DNA of 64,000 nucleotides from Seminavis robusta. Its lineage: Eukaryota; Bacillariophyta; Bacillariophyceae; Naviculales; Naviculaceae. The notes beneath the pieces are model-generated. The model saw only the letters and a program-made list of their open reading frames with translations. It was not told the origin of the DNA and did not search any database. Below, in pieces: positions 32,143 to 41,529 of the stretch; position 1 is the first letter of the stretch, and each line of letters opens with the position of its first letter. The DNA lies in the NCBI GenBank assembly GCA_903772945.1, contig CAICTM010000480.1:1-64000 (forward strand), given 5' to 3'. Position numbers and translations under genes: made by a program.

Positions 32143-33795
32143 TTAGGTAAGCGATTGGTGTGCGTTTGCTACAATGTGGTCAAAGAAGCGATCTGTTGCA
32201 CTCTTCACCTGCCAAGAATGATAAAGCCAAGCACCCAAGCCGGGACATCCAAAAACCAGTATCCATAGCAGTCCAGAAAAATAACTCATTTCAAGAAGAG
32301 CTGTCAATACGATAGACCCCACCATTGCAATGCCTCCCATGATGTTTCCAACTTTCGGCCACGGACTTTTGTTGCGTTGCACTTGAGCTACCCAACGAAC
32401 ATGCCCTCGGCTGGTCTTGTCTATGTAAATCTCTAACCCACCACCTGCTCTTGGGACTACGGTAACTGGTTGGACCCAGTTCCAAAGAACACCCCGCATT
32501 GGCTTTCCAGTGCCAAAATCCACTTCGTAATATGGATTGGACACTTGCCAGTTCCAATGCATGCACCCTGGGTATTGACAATGAGCAAGATCACCCAATT
32601 GTTTGGTTTCCTGTGTGACAAAGTCTGTGTTGCAGTCAGACCAGCGGTGGTTTTGAATCCTGAGGGATGCTTCAAGTTTGTCTGCTTTGAGGCTGTCCCG
32701 CAGAGCATTGTGTAGTTGTTGCTCGAGTGAGTCTTCATTGTTGGAATGAACACAACTCCTCTTTGACATGTCAGTAATAACGGTAGCGTGAGTCAGAATA
32801 TTCCCAGCCAACCTCGGTGAAATTCCGGGCAATTTTTCACGTAGATTCACAGGATAGACACAGCCAAGGCATTCCCGCTGTGAAACATCTAGCTCTGCTG
32901 CATCCAACATGAGCTGCCATATGAAAGCCAATACTGCTTCATTGGTACTGATCCAGGTTTTGGTGTTGGCGTTTGCATTTTCTTTGATTTGTTTTACCTC
33001 GTCATCAGTGTATGACAGCACCAGCCGGTTGGGCTCCTTTCCAAGCCGCCTATCCCGCTGAAAAAATAGCGGAATCAAAACTTTCATGACAAACTTGAAC
33101 AGAAGCTGTTTACTCCAGGGTGATGGTTTCCACGCCAAAGTATCTGCCAACTGATTGGCCTCTTCCTGTGATGAGCATGTCCTGACCACACTTTCCGGAA
33201 GCTTGTAAAAGACAGGCTCAATAGCTTTGTCATTGAAGAGATCACTCCAATCCTTCATGATCATGGCAAATGTCCAACCATCCACTATCAAATGATTCAT
33301 TACCACACCCAGAGTCCATCCATCCACAAATTGTGTCACTGTGACTGTCATCAAAGGAGCCTTGCCAACAATCTGTTCTCCGGGTACTGGAATGACACAG
33401 TAGGGTGGTCCTGCAGGAGGATCATTTGGAACATCCTGAATGCTGTTCTTGGAGCTTTGCATATAAAAGGTTACACCTTGATTGTTCAACTGGATTTGAT
33501 GTCCCTTGATGCGGCCTGTGAGGGTGGGATAGTGTTGAAGTAGTTGACCCAGAGACTCTTGGAGCCTGTTCAGATTGGTCTCATTGGTTGGTTTATCAAA
33601 GACGTAGACAAAATCAAGGTTCACAAGCTTCAAAAGGTCTGGGCATGCAAGGCTTGCAATAGCAAATTCATCCTTAGAGGTGGCATTGGAAGCGCTCGTA
33701 GATGAAAAGGGTTCGGTTGCTTGAATGGTTTCTTGTAGCAGACTGGTCACAACGACGGCACCCGCACTACTACACTCTGTTCTTTCCTCTTTCAT
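32143..33795 (-). CDS. BAHD-like acyltransferase with C-terminal membrane segments, copy 2
   Basis: Single-exon, 550 residues, colinear with the copy at 24302-25978. The catalytic HxxxDG is complete here (MNHLIVDGWTF, about 168-173). The structural motif is VDFGTGKPMRG, closer to the family's DFGWG. LLQHYPTLTGRIKG and FVDGWTLGVV are shared with copy 1. Two C-terminal hydrophobic stretches (IMGGIAMVGSIVLTALL and LLWILVFGCPGLG) again suggest a membrane anchor. CoA-dependent acyl transfer is the family reaction; the acceptor is unknown. It is divergent from the FMN reductase-like gene at 34287. Confidence 0.87.
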   Translation of the reverse strand: MKEERTECSSAGAVVVTSLLQETIQATEPFSSTSASNATSKDEFAIASLACPDLLKLVNLDFVYVFDKPTNETNLNRLQESLGQLLQHYPTLTGRIKGHQIQLNNQGVTFYMQSSKNSIQDVPNDPPAGPPYCVIPVPGEQIVGKAPLMTVTVTQFVDGWTLGVVMNHLIVDGWTFAMIMKDWSDLFNDKAIEPVFYKLPESVVRTCSSQEEANQLADTLAWKPSPWSKQLLFKFVMKVLIPLFFQRDRRLGKEPNRLVLSYTDDEVKQIKENANANTKTWISTNEAVLAFIWQLMLDAAELDVSQRECLGCVYPVNLREKLPGISPRLAGNILTHATVITDMSKRSCVHSNNEDSLEQQLHNALRDSLKADKLEASLRIQNHRWSDCNTDFVTQETKQLGDLAHCQYPGCMHWNWQVSNPYYEVDFGTGKPMRGVLWNWVQPVTVVPRAGGGLEIYIDKTSRGHVRWVAQVQRNKSPWPKVGNIMGGIAMVGSIVLTALLEMSYFSGLLWILVFGCPGLGAWLYHSWQVKSATDRFFDHIVANAHQSLT

Positions 33796-34286
33796 GACTC
33801 GACTCGATTCAATAGAGTGTTCCTTGTTCGATCCGATCCTTTTTGTCTGTTTGGAGGAATTTCAACCGCAGTACTTCCATGAGTTGTACTCCATTGACTA
33901 ATGCAGATCACCGGAGGAGCTCATCAATAACACAGCCTAATAAGCACGATGCCAGGGTAGCTTGCTAGTGTTCAGCAATCGCGGCAATTCCATGAACCAT
34001 CGAACCCTACTCTAAACCCCCTTATATCGAACCATGCATGTGAAGCCATGGCTGACTGTCACTCCGTTCGTGTTCGGTCCGAACTAGCTACAGTAAGGCG
34101 AGGGCTCAATGTCATTCTTCGGAAATCTTGGAAGCTCCCCACATCGCCGAGTAAGGCATCGGCGAAGTCGCATCGTTTTTTCATGTCGAAAGTTCTGCAC
34201 AGACCATCATAAATTCAACAACACTCTTTGTGGGATGAGCATTGCCCCAACAAACACAAGCAAAAAGAGCAACAATAACGAAGAGA
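33796..34286. promoter_or_regulatory. Divergent intergenic region
   Basis: The shared upstream region of the minus-strand acyltransferase and the plus-strand reductase. It contains one CCTACTCTAAACCCCC copy (about 34006-34021). No specific element is identified. Confidence 0.35.
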
Positions 34287-34889
34287 ATGAAAGTCGCAAG
34301 TGGCATGATCAAGGTCCTTGGAATCTGTGGGAGCCTTCGCAAGTCCTCCAAGAACATGGAGGCACTCCAGTACATGGCCTCGGAAGCACCAAAGGTTGGA
34401 ATCGAAATGGAGATTGCGGATTTGTCGGAAATCCCCTTTTTCAACTCGGATACGGAAGACGACAAGCATCCGGCAGTGGAAGCGATGCTGCAGCAAATGA
34501 TGAATGCCGATGCGTTTCTGTTGGCATCGCCGGAATACAACTACAGCTTTGCACCCGCACTCAAGAATGCCCTGGATTGGGGATCCCGGATTCCCGGCAA
34601 TACCGGATTCGGAGGCAAGGCGGCTTCATTGATTAGTGTAGGTGGAGGCCTGAAAGGTGGTCGATCGCAGTATCATTTACGTCAAGTGGCCGTGTTTTTG
34701 GATTTGTTTGTCCTCAACAAGCCGGAGGTGCTGCTTTCTGGCTTTGACGGGACATTCGACGAGGACGGCAAGTTGACAGATGAAAAGTCCATGCAACGAA
34801 TGGTGGATCAGCTCATGGCATTGAAAGAGCTTTCACTCAAGTTGAACCCTCCTCAGCCAGTAGTACCAGTCATCAAGAAAGAGCTGTAG
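34287..34889 (+). CDS. NAD(P)H-dependent FMN reductase-like flavoprotein
   Basis: Flavodoxin-like protein of 200 residues from MKVASGMIK; the frame is open further upstream but has no ATG there. Motifs are the phosphate-binding loop VLGICGSLRKSSKN at about 10-23 and the family signature SPEYNYSFAPALKNALDW at about 87-104. A GG(L)KGGRSQYHLRQV segment follows. The family (NADPH_dep FMN_red, like bacterial azoreductase and chromate reductase or plant NQR) transfers two electrons from NAD(P)H through FMN to quinones, metals or azo compounds. A short N-terminus without a clear presequence suggests a cytosolic location. Length fits the family (about 180-200 residues). Confidence 0.9.
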   Translation: MKVASGMIKVLGICGSLRKSSKNMEALQYMASEAPKVGIEMEIADLSEIPFFNSDTEDDKHPAVEAMLQQMMNADAFLLASPEYNYSFAPALKNALDWGSRIPGNTGFGGKAASLISVGGGLKGGRSQYHLRQVAVFLDLFVLNKPEVLLSGFDGTFDEDGKLTDEKSMQRMVDQLMALKELSLKLNPPQPVVPVIKKEL

Positions 34890-35117
34890 CTCTGGCACTG
34901 CACGTCACCGTAGCTCTCGATCGCAGGAAATGCTTTAATACTGATATAAAGAGACATTGTACCACAAAAACGAAAACGTGAAACCATAGAAATCAGCTAG
35001 ACTATTAGCTAATAAGCTGTTCCCTCTTGCTTGTGTATATTGTAGAAGCAAGACGATCATTCGTTAGCATCCATCTCTTTGCGGTGCAGTTCCGCCACTG
35101 TTTCCCTTCAATTCATT

Positions 35118-36317
35118 TCATTCCAACACTAGGATCTGTCCATCGTGTGCCAACTGGACCGGAATATCTTGTTCCCGTTGTAATTGTGCATTCATGTCAT
35201 CATGCAACGAAAAGGCATCGCAGTTGATTCCGACAATATACGTTTGTTTTGCTCCCACTTGTCGTGCCACTACGAGCGCCTGTTGGAGACTGAAATGTAC
35301 GGCATGTGATTTTTCCGGCATCAAGGAGTCAATAATCAGCACGTCGACGTTTGGATACTTTTGACGAATATACTGGAGTGTATCGTCGGGCATGCGAGAA
35401 ATATCGGAAATGTACAGGACTTGTTTGTTTTTGCCGAGTGTAAACGCAAATCCGTAACTGATCAAATCCTCGCCGTGCCAGACAGGAAGGGGTGTAATTT
35501 CGAGTCCGTGAATGGTCATGGGTGTAAAGGATGTAAATGGTTGAATATCAAAGGATGCCACGTGTCGTTGAACCATGGGTTTATCGGCGGTTGTGTGCGT
35601 TCCAGACGTATACGGTGTCGCTTGTTGATTGGGAAACAACCAGGGAAATCGTTGAGACACATCCGCCAAACAATCGTGGGACAAGTAGAGTGGCATGGGT
35701 GTCATTTTCGGACGATTATTCGTGTACGTCAGTTTTTGAAATCCTCGGACATCGTCGAGTCCTCCAGCCGCATCCATGTGATGATGCGTGAGAATAATGG
35801 CATCCAATGTTTGAATTTGATGTTCGGGAAACCATCGTAGCGCTGCTTCTCGAAACGTCTTGCCGGCATCAATCAGGATATTGTGGCATTTCTGATCACT
35901 ACTAGTAGTAGTATTGTCTGTATCAGTATCAGTGTTGCAGAGTGACAGAAGCAAGGCTGGATTGTTTCTATAGTTTTTGTTGTGTTTGGGATCTCCTCCT
36001 TGAATGGCTGCCATGGACGTTTGACAGCGATGGTGAAACTCTGCTTTCAACTGGGGGTCTATTTGTGTTGCTGGCGTAGTGTTATTATTGTTGTTGTTTA
36101 AGCCAAAGATCATAGTACAGAGTGGTTTGGGACATCCCGTCGACGACCCCGTCCCCAGAAAGAGTAATCCCGTGCGGCCATTCAAGGTTTCTTCTTTGTT
36201 GGCTTCATTCTCTGTTTTGTTCGTCTTGTTCTTGGTTGTGGCTGCTGCTGTGACGGTGGCCAAGAATAGGAGTGGTGCTCGACTAGTAATACTAGTACCA
36301 CACAGCAGTCGGTTCAT
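35118..36317 (-). CDS. PhnP-like metallo-beta-lactamase-fold hydrolase
   Basis: About 399 residues from MNRLLCGTSITSR (36317); the frame extends 27 codons upstream to another Met at 36398. The fold signatures are in order: LLFLGTGSSTGCPKPLC, the metal motif ILTHHHMDAAGGLDDVRGF (the THxHxDA-x-x-GLDD form of eukaryotic PhnP-like proteins, with Ala in place of the last metal His of HxHxDH), PLPVWHGEDLISYGFAF, LYISDISRMPD with the bridging Asp, and a late VHFSLQQAL His. The family includes cyclic-phosphate phosphodiesterases and tRNase-Z relatives; the substrate is unknown. The N-terminal hydrophobic LLFLATVTAAA could be a targeting sequence. An Asn/Thr-rich insert follows the first motif. Confidence 0.85.
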   Translation of the reverse strand: MNRLLCGTSITSRAPLLFLATVTAAATTKNKTNKTENEANKEETLNGRTGLLFLGTGSSTGCPKPLCTMIFGLNNNNNNTTPATQIDPQLKAEFHHRCQTSMAAIQGGDPKHNKNYRNNPALLLSLCNTDTDTDNTTTSSDQKCHNILIDAGKTFREAALRWFPEHQIQTLDAIILTHHHMDAAGGLDDVRGFQKLTYTNNRPKMTPMPLYLSHDCLADVSQRFPWLFPNQQATPYTSGTHTTADKPMVQRHVASFDIQPFTSFTPMTIHGLEITPLPVWHGEDLISYGFAFTLGKNKQVLYISDISRMPDDTLQYIRQKYPNVDVLIIDSLMPEKSHAVHFSLQQALVVARQVGAKQTYIVGINCDAFSLHDDMNAQLQREQDIPVQLAHDGQILVLE

Positions 36318-36398
36318 CTTGCTATTATAATACTCAATAGTTTCTCTTGGCTTGGCTCTTTGTGTTGATTTGGATTTTGCCGACCTCCGATCCTGCAA

Positions 36399-36805
36399 TC
36401 GTCATTGGCAATCTTCATACCACTTTTGAGAGAGCTTTGACGGAAAATATCGTACTTAATGACGTCGTGCATTCTGCTTATGCATGCCGGCTCGAACCAA
36501 GGGTGTTTTGATTGGACGATGATTTAATTAGTTTTTGGTCGGACCGTTTGAATGGTTATTGAAGGCAGAGCCGCCAGCAAGCCAACAAGCACGAAAGTGG
36601 AGGGAGCGCAGCAAGAAATGAGAGCGTAAGTCTGTCCGCAGTTTGCGCTGTGCACAAGAAAGAGACGACGACATCACCACTGTTGATATCGTATCAGGAC
36701 AAACCATCGCATCATCCTTGTCTTACCGTAGAGCGAGCGACAGCAGCAGATAGAAGAAGGAGTAGCTACTAGCTAGCTGGTTAGCTACTAGTATTGTTTG
36801 AAGTG
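36399..36805. promoter_or_regulatory. Divergent intergenic region
   Basis: About 0.4 kb shared by the PhnP-like gene (minus) and the acidic membrane protein (plus). It ends in a CTAGCTAG / ACTAGTA palindrome cluster at 36765-36795. No defined promoter element is recognised. Confidence 0.35.
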
Positions 36806-38275
36806 ATGGTGTTCTTATTTTGTAGTCGACCAAGTGTCTTGGCGCCTTGGTCTGATTCTGATTGTGATTCGGCTTCTAGTAGTGCTAGTGCTAGTCCTGC
36901 TGCTACTCTATACTGTGCAGGGATATTCTCGCCGTCGCAGTCACCTCCATTACTACAAACAAACAGAAAGGATCCTTTGATGATAGTACAAGAAGAGGAG
37001 GAGAAGAAGGAGGGACATCAAGATCAAGATCAAGAACAGTCAAGCGTGGAAGAGACCGTGGAAGACGAAGAAGAAGGCTGGGAGTCCACTACACCAGTGC
37101 CGGTGGTAACCAAGAGAACTCATCCGAAGACTCTAGCCATTGTGCCAGACACTCCCACTACGGCAAATACCACCATGATGTCGATAGACTCTCAAGTGTA
37201 CGACGATGACATCACGGCCGTGGCAGACAATCGTGGAGGAACAGTCCAATCGGTGGGTGCTTCTAGTATGGACTTGGTCAGTGCCAACAGTTGGTTGTCC
37301 CACAATCACTATATAGAAGATGATCCGTTTCTGGAAGAGTCAGATGAATCCAGTGCAGGAAATTGGGAGCCTATTCTAGACCCTGATCTTGAAGATGAAG
37401 AAGAGCAAGAAAATCAGACCATCACACTCTTTCCAACAGCACCTCAATCACAAGAAATACAAGATTATGATGTAGAGGTTGAAATTGACTTGGAATCTGC
37501 CATTTTGCCTCTGCTCCAAGAAAAATCAACCATGCCTTATCAAAACAGGCAGGCAAGGTCAGCAGCAGCAGCTGTGACTGCTACTTCTTCTTCAACAGAC
37601 AAGTCCAAACAAGACACTGGGAAAAACAGGTTCACCAAAATTCTTGTCATCAATGTGATTGTCACCATTCTCATGGCCACGGGAATCTTGGATGTGGACG
37701 ATCTTCTTTCCAGACCCATTTTCAGTTTCACACACTACCAAAACAACTACAACCCAGATCAACCGCACCTTGCCAGCTTTTTGTTTCTACAAAGAGACAC
37801 GGGCAATTCATCCACAATACCAACAAGACAGCAAAGAACACTGCGAAGGAATACTCGACGAACGGTCAAGTCTCACGAGACGACCGTCACTACACAAAAA
37901 CGAGAGTATCAAAACAGTACCTTTGCCAAGCACACTCCTTGGTTGGAAGATTTGAATGACGAAGAGCCCCAGTTTCAAGGACTGTTGCGCACCGATAGCA
38001 TCTTTTTCAAAATCAGTACCAACACCCACAACAAGAAGAAGACGACCACGCCACAGTTGGAGGACGACACGAATTGGACGCAACGGCTACAGACGCTGCG
38101 AGGACATGCCGCTGTCCAACAAGAACAACGGCCGCCGGTTGTGGTGTTGCTATGGAGAGTTCTATCGGAACAGTACAAGAAGCTGGATATCAAGGTGCGA
38201 GGACACTCGCAATTGGCTCAGTTCAAGCAACAGCAGCGTCAGTTGCAAGTGGCAAGAACCCTGCTGGTGTCGTAA
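36806..38275 (+). CDS. Acidic single-pass membrane protein, unknown
   Basis: 489 residues from MVFLFCSRPSVL. The N-terminal half is Ser/Glu/Asp-rich and probably disordered (EEEEKKEGHQDQDQ, ETVEDEEEGW). There is one strong hydrophobic segment near residues 275-295 (TKILVINVIVTILMATGIL), preceded by Lys/Arg, so a single-pass topology is likely. After it lies a basic region (RQQRTLRRNTRRTVKSH) and a helical C-terminus rich in Gln. No family is recognised. The DE-rich then RR-rich polarity could fit a type II membrane protein. Confidence 0.65.
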   Translation: MVFLFCSRPSVLAPWSDSDCDSASSSASASPAATLYCAGIFSPSQSPPLLQTNRKDPLMIVQEEEEKKEGHQDQDQEQSSVEETVEDEEEGWESTTPVPVVTKRTHPKTLAIVPDTPTTANTTMMSIDSQVYDDDITAVADNRGGTVQSVGASSMDLVSANSWLSHNHYIEDDPFLEESDESSAGNWEPILDPDLEDEEEQENQTITLFPTAPQSQEIQDYDVEVEIDLESAILPLLQEKSTMPYQNRQARSAAAAVTATSSSTDKSKQDTGKNRFTKILVINVIVTILMATGILDVDDLLSRPIFSFTHYQNNYNPDQPHLASFLFLQRDTGNSSTIPTRQQRTLRRNTRRTVKSHETTVTTQKREYQNSTFAKHTPWLEDLNDEEPQFQGLLRTDSIFFKISTNTHNKKKTTTPQLEDDTNWTQRLQTLRGHAAVQQEQRPPVVVLLWRVLSEQYKKLDIKVRGHSQLAQFKQQQRQLQVARTLLVS

Positions 38276-38570
38276 AACGCAAGAGGCGATCGATTCCTCG
38301 AGCGGTTCATGATGATTGATTCGACTGCAGCTCGCGAGACAACCCTTGTCGTGCGAGCTGGCGTGCCTTGCAAGCGACCGAAGAACGACCACACACGACG
38401 ATGCCCACACCCCAAAAAATATTGGACTGGCTCTTATTTTTGATTCCATCCAATGAGGCATCCGTTGCTCTTTCTGGTCGCGGCACTGGTAATGACACGG
38501 TGGAATACAGTTAGGTAGTGTTCATGGTAATGTATAATAACAGTGTAGACTTTTTGCTCGACTCGTATTA
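38276..38570. other. Intergenic between convergent genes
   Basis: 3' ends of the acidic membrane protein and the phosphatase-like gene. No gene is seen. Confidence 0.45.
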
Positions 38571-39673
38571 TTATGTTCCGTCGTCACTATAAGTTCCATC
38601 GCCCTTTGCTTCCTCGTCATCATCATCCGCGTACCACCAATCTTGTTGGAAACAGGCGTGTGGCCTGCCAGATTCGGTAAATCCATGTAGCCGCCGACAC
38701 TTTCGCACCTCGCGGATGTCCGGAGCTTGTTCCAGCTCCTGCACCAGGAACTTCTTGAGTCGCTCCCACATCTCTTGTTCTGCTGTGAACGATGCGGATG
38801 CTGGATCATCGTATGTGGGAACGTAAATGGCGTTTCCAAAGTTGTCGATGCATTGCTGAGGCGTGTTTTCAATCATCAAAGTCCGCTCCTTTCGGCCAAA
38901 CATTCGATGTTGCTTGCCTTTCGCACAACGCGCAGCCTTCCAAACCTTTTTCAAGTCCTTCGTGTACCGACAGGGACATGCATAAGTGTACTGTAGTTGT
39001 GACACTGGCACCGGTCACAAGAATGACGATACCAACGGCACCACTGGCATCCTAGTCCGTCGTTATGGTCCATACCATCAAAGGTCAGTTTTGTTTGCTC
39101 CTGCTGTTTCAGCTTGGAATGACACCAGGCAAACTCAAACGTTTTGTTGCATTTTGCGCCTTGGCAAGGCTTGTCGTCGTGTGGGGCAACGAGCGGACAA
39201 ATGGTTTTCACGCAACGATCCAAGTGAAAGTCACTGGCGGCGGTCCACAGTGCCAATGCATGGCCCCGTTGTTGGCACCATTGCAGGAACTCCATGCTTC
39301 CTGGACGCAAGACGATTTCCTCTGCCGTGTTTTCCGTCTCGAGGATCAAGGTTCCGTCGATATCAAATACCAGGCCCAAGCGCTGTTCTCGGCTGATCTG
39401 TTGCTGCGTCTTGGTCTTGCTTTTATTATTATTACGCTTCATTTTTGGTTTTGCTTTTGCGTGTCTTTGGGTTGTGGTGGCAGGTTGGTGCCTCCGACCC
39501 TTGGGCGTCGCCTCTGGATGGGCTCTCAGACGTGCCAACCTCAACAACTGGATGAGTCCAGTCCCCTTTGGGATCTGATGGCGCGCGTGGACATGTAGCG
39601 TGGAATATTTCGGCACCGTGACACGGAGGAAGAAGAGCGTGGAGTAAAAACGGAGAAATGCCACGCGATGCAT
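38571..39673 (-). CDS. FCP1/NIF-type HAD phosphatase, with frame break
   Basis: Two minus-strand frames form one protein. The first part has the HAD nucleophile motif LVFDIDGTLILE, then RPGSMEFLQWC and HALALWTAASDFH (motif II-like), as in FCP1/NIF phosphatases. These remove Ser/Thr phosphate, for example from RNA polymerase II tail peptides. A Cys-rich insert follows (CQWCRWYRHSCDRCQC), then in the other frame TYACPCRYTKDLKKVW, LMIENTPQQC and NFGNAIYVPTY, matching the family's C-terminal DD/NxxNAI block. One base is missing at about 38985-39003; adding it gives 368 codons. The start MHRVAFLRFYSTLFFL at 39673 is chosen as a possible targeting leader; a Met at 39445 is an alternative. Confidence 0.72.
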
Positions 39674-40028
39674 ATGGCTCTGCCAAATCCAGCACTGACC
39701 AGCTAGACAGCAAGCTAGGTGTGAATCGTTTTGTCGCAATCGATAGGCATTGACATGCAGCTCACTAGCGTGGGAATATGCAATCGCAACATTTGCAAAA
39801 GTCCATCTGAACCAATGCAAAAGAATCGCACAATTTGGGAACGCTGAAACGAAACAAGCAGTCTTGAAAAAAGAAGTGCCGTTCCGAAGCAACTTCGTGT
39901 CCTCCAAAGCAAGTCGATCACCTGGTTGCATTAGTTCATTTTCCTGTTGATCAGCACGCCAGGCACATTGCCGCCCTTGAAAATTACTGTATACTCACTC
40001 AAGACCAGCAACCCGAGAAGAAGCCATC
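39674..40028. other. Divergent intergenic region
   Basis: 355 nt between the phosphatase-like gene (minus) and the two-exon gene (plus). The upstream frame is open but has no convincing protein signal. Confidence 0.35.
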
Positions 40029-41124
40029 ATGTTTTCCTTTAGCCTACAATCCGTCGTGCGTAAAAGTAGGAGGGCGCCAAGTCTAGGCACGATTCTGCCA
40101 AAATTTTCCTCCATTGGTGGTCAAGTTGGTTTCCATCCTACGGGAAGCAATGTCGCAAAAGCACTGCAAACACAAATGCTTTCTACTGGTACCGGTGCCA
40201 CTATTGATGCAAACTCCAACAGGGTCACAGGTACTGGGCAACTACTGACTATTTTACTCCCGTTATTCCCCACAATATGGATCCAGCCTCGGCTTTGCCT
40301 GCATGTATTCGAGGTAAGCCTGGGCATCCAGCCACTGGTCCTATCCAGTACCGAGCCAAACTTAGCAAGCACAGAGACACAAGCAGACACAAGGACAGAG
40401 CCGACGGGGAAAGAGGATCCAGAACACCTCCTACACAGTGTAAAAAGCCTGCTTGCGAAACAGTGGGCAGACCCAAACAAGCTACCTCCCAAAGAACAGA
40501 GTAAGTACACTGGAAGATGGATGCACTGCTGTATTCTTGTCACTCATAATTGTTTGACCTCGGACAGAGCGACTGCGAAAAGAGTTGGGAATACTTGATG
40601 GGAAAATCACTGGAGAAGCATTTCTTGCCACTCAGAAACATTGTGTTTTTCACCTCACACCTCGAAACCCTCTGGATCCCAGTTCAGGCTGGGTTCCAGC
40701 GGATGGGTGTTTCGGCGCAATTCTTCCAGCTGAGACAGTTCGCAATCGGCTTGATGGGAATGAGATGAAGTCACTGGATCATAAGACGTGGTTTACCTGC
40801 TATATTGATTGTAGTAAGCGTCGCAGGCTTCAAAAGAAACACCCCACGCTGTATGTTGGTGTATTTACACCAGCCAACCGTGCATTCTCAACTCTGGAGC
40901 AGCACTCAGTCAGCCCAAACAGCGGAAGGGGAGGTACCATGATACCTCCTAATATGAGATGCTACGTTAAAGGAAAGGCGCCGGTATATTTCCCTTGTTT
41001 ATGGGTGGAGCTGACTTTGATGCCTTCAGGATATCAGAGAGTCAGGCTCTTATCTTGGCGGTGGGATCACCATGGGCTAACCAAGGACTGGGAGGATGAT
41101 CAATCAGAAATATACCTACCCTAA
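40029..41124 (+). CDS. Unknown two-exon protein, possible organelle presequence
   Basis: Exons 40029-40500 and 40568-41124, a 67-nt GTAAGT...ACAG intron, phase 1, give 342 residues. The N-terminus MFSFSLQSVVRKSRRAP is basic and hydroxylated and could be a mitochondrial presequence. No family is recognised. The C-terminal half (FHLTPRNPLDPSSG, TWFTCYIDCSKRRR, GVFTPANRAFSTLE, YFPCLWVELTL) looks folded. The stretch 40215-40330 is ambiguous: another frame there reads more like protein (DYFTPVIPHNMDP), so an extra intron or a frame break is possible. Confidence 0.5.
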
Positions 41125-41195
41125 ACCCCCGTTACAGGACTGGGAGGATGATCATCGCTGGCTTCCGTAGATAATCCACCTACTCTAAACCCCCC
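41085..41195. repeat. Imperfect 52-bp tandem duplication at gene 3' end
   Basis: GGACTGGGAGGATGATCA occurs at 41085-41102 and 41137-41154, each followed at similar spacing by CCTACyCTAAACCCCC (41115-41130 and 41179-41195). The first copy contains the stop codon of the upstream gene. Confidence 0.85.
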
Positions 41196-41529
41196 ATTTT
41201 GATCAAAATGATGGCATGCAATGGTGTCTTTCCAGGCATTTTCAGTCATGGATACTTCCATTCATGGATACTCGCCTTCACGAGACCAAACGACCAAACC
41301 TTCACGAAACCAAACTGGCTTCCCGTTGATAGCCTAAAACCCCGTTGCTCACGAGACCAAAACCTTCACGAGATCAGCCAGGAGGTGAAGGTTGGAAACA
41401 GCACCGGTATCGTTCAATTGTTCCTCATTTCTCTCTCTTCTTCTCACAAATCCAAGCTATCAAAGCAAAAAGCAAAACACAAAACACAAACAACTACCCT
41501 ACCCAACACCAAACTATATCTGCTCTAGA
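41125..41529 (+). promoter_or_regulatory. SDR copy 1 upstream region, shared with copy 2
   Basis: The 130 nt before SDR copy 1 match the region before copy 2 (about 43265-43410): TTCAATTGTTC, CACAAATCCAAG, and an A-rich AAAGCAAAAAGCAAAA stretch up to the start. This conservation outside the coding region suggests retained promoter and 5' UTR after recent duplication. Confidence 0.6.
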
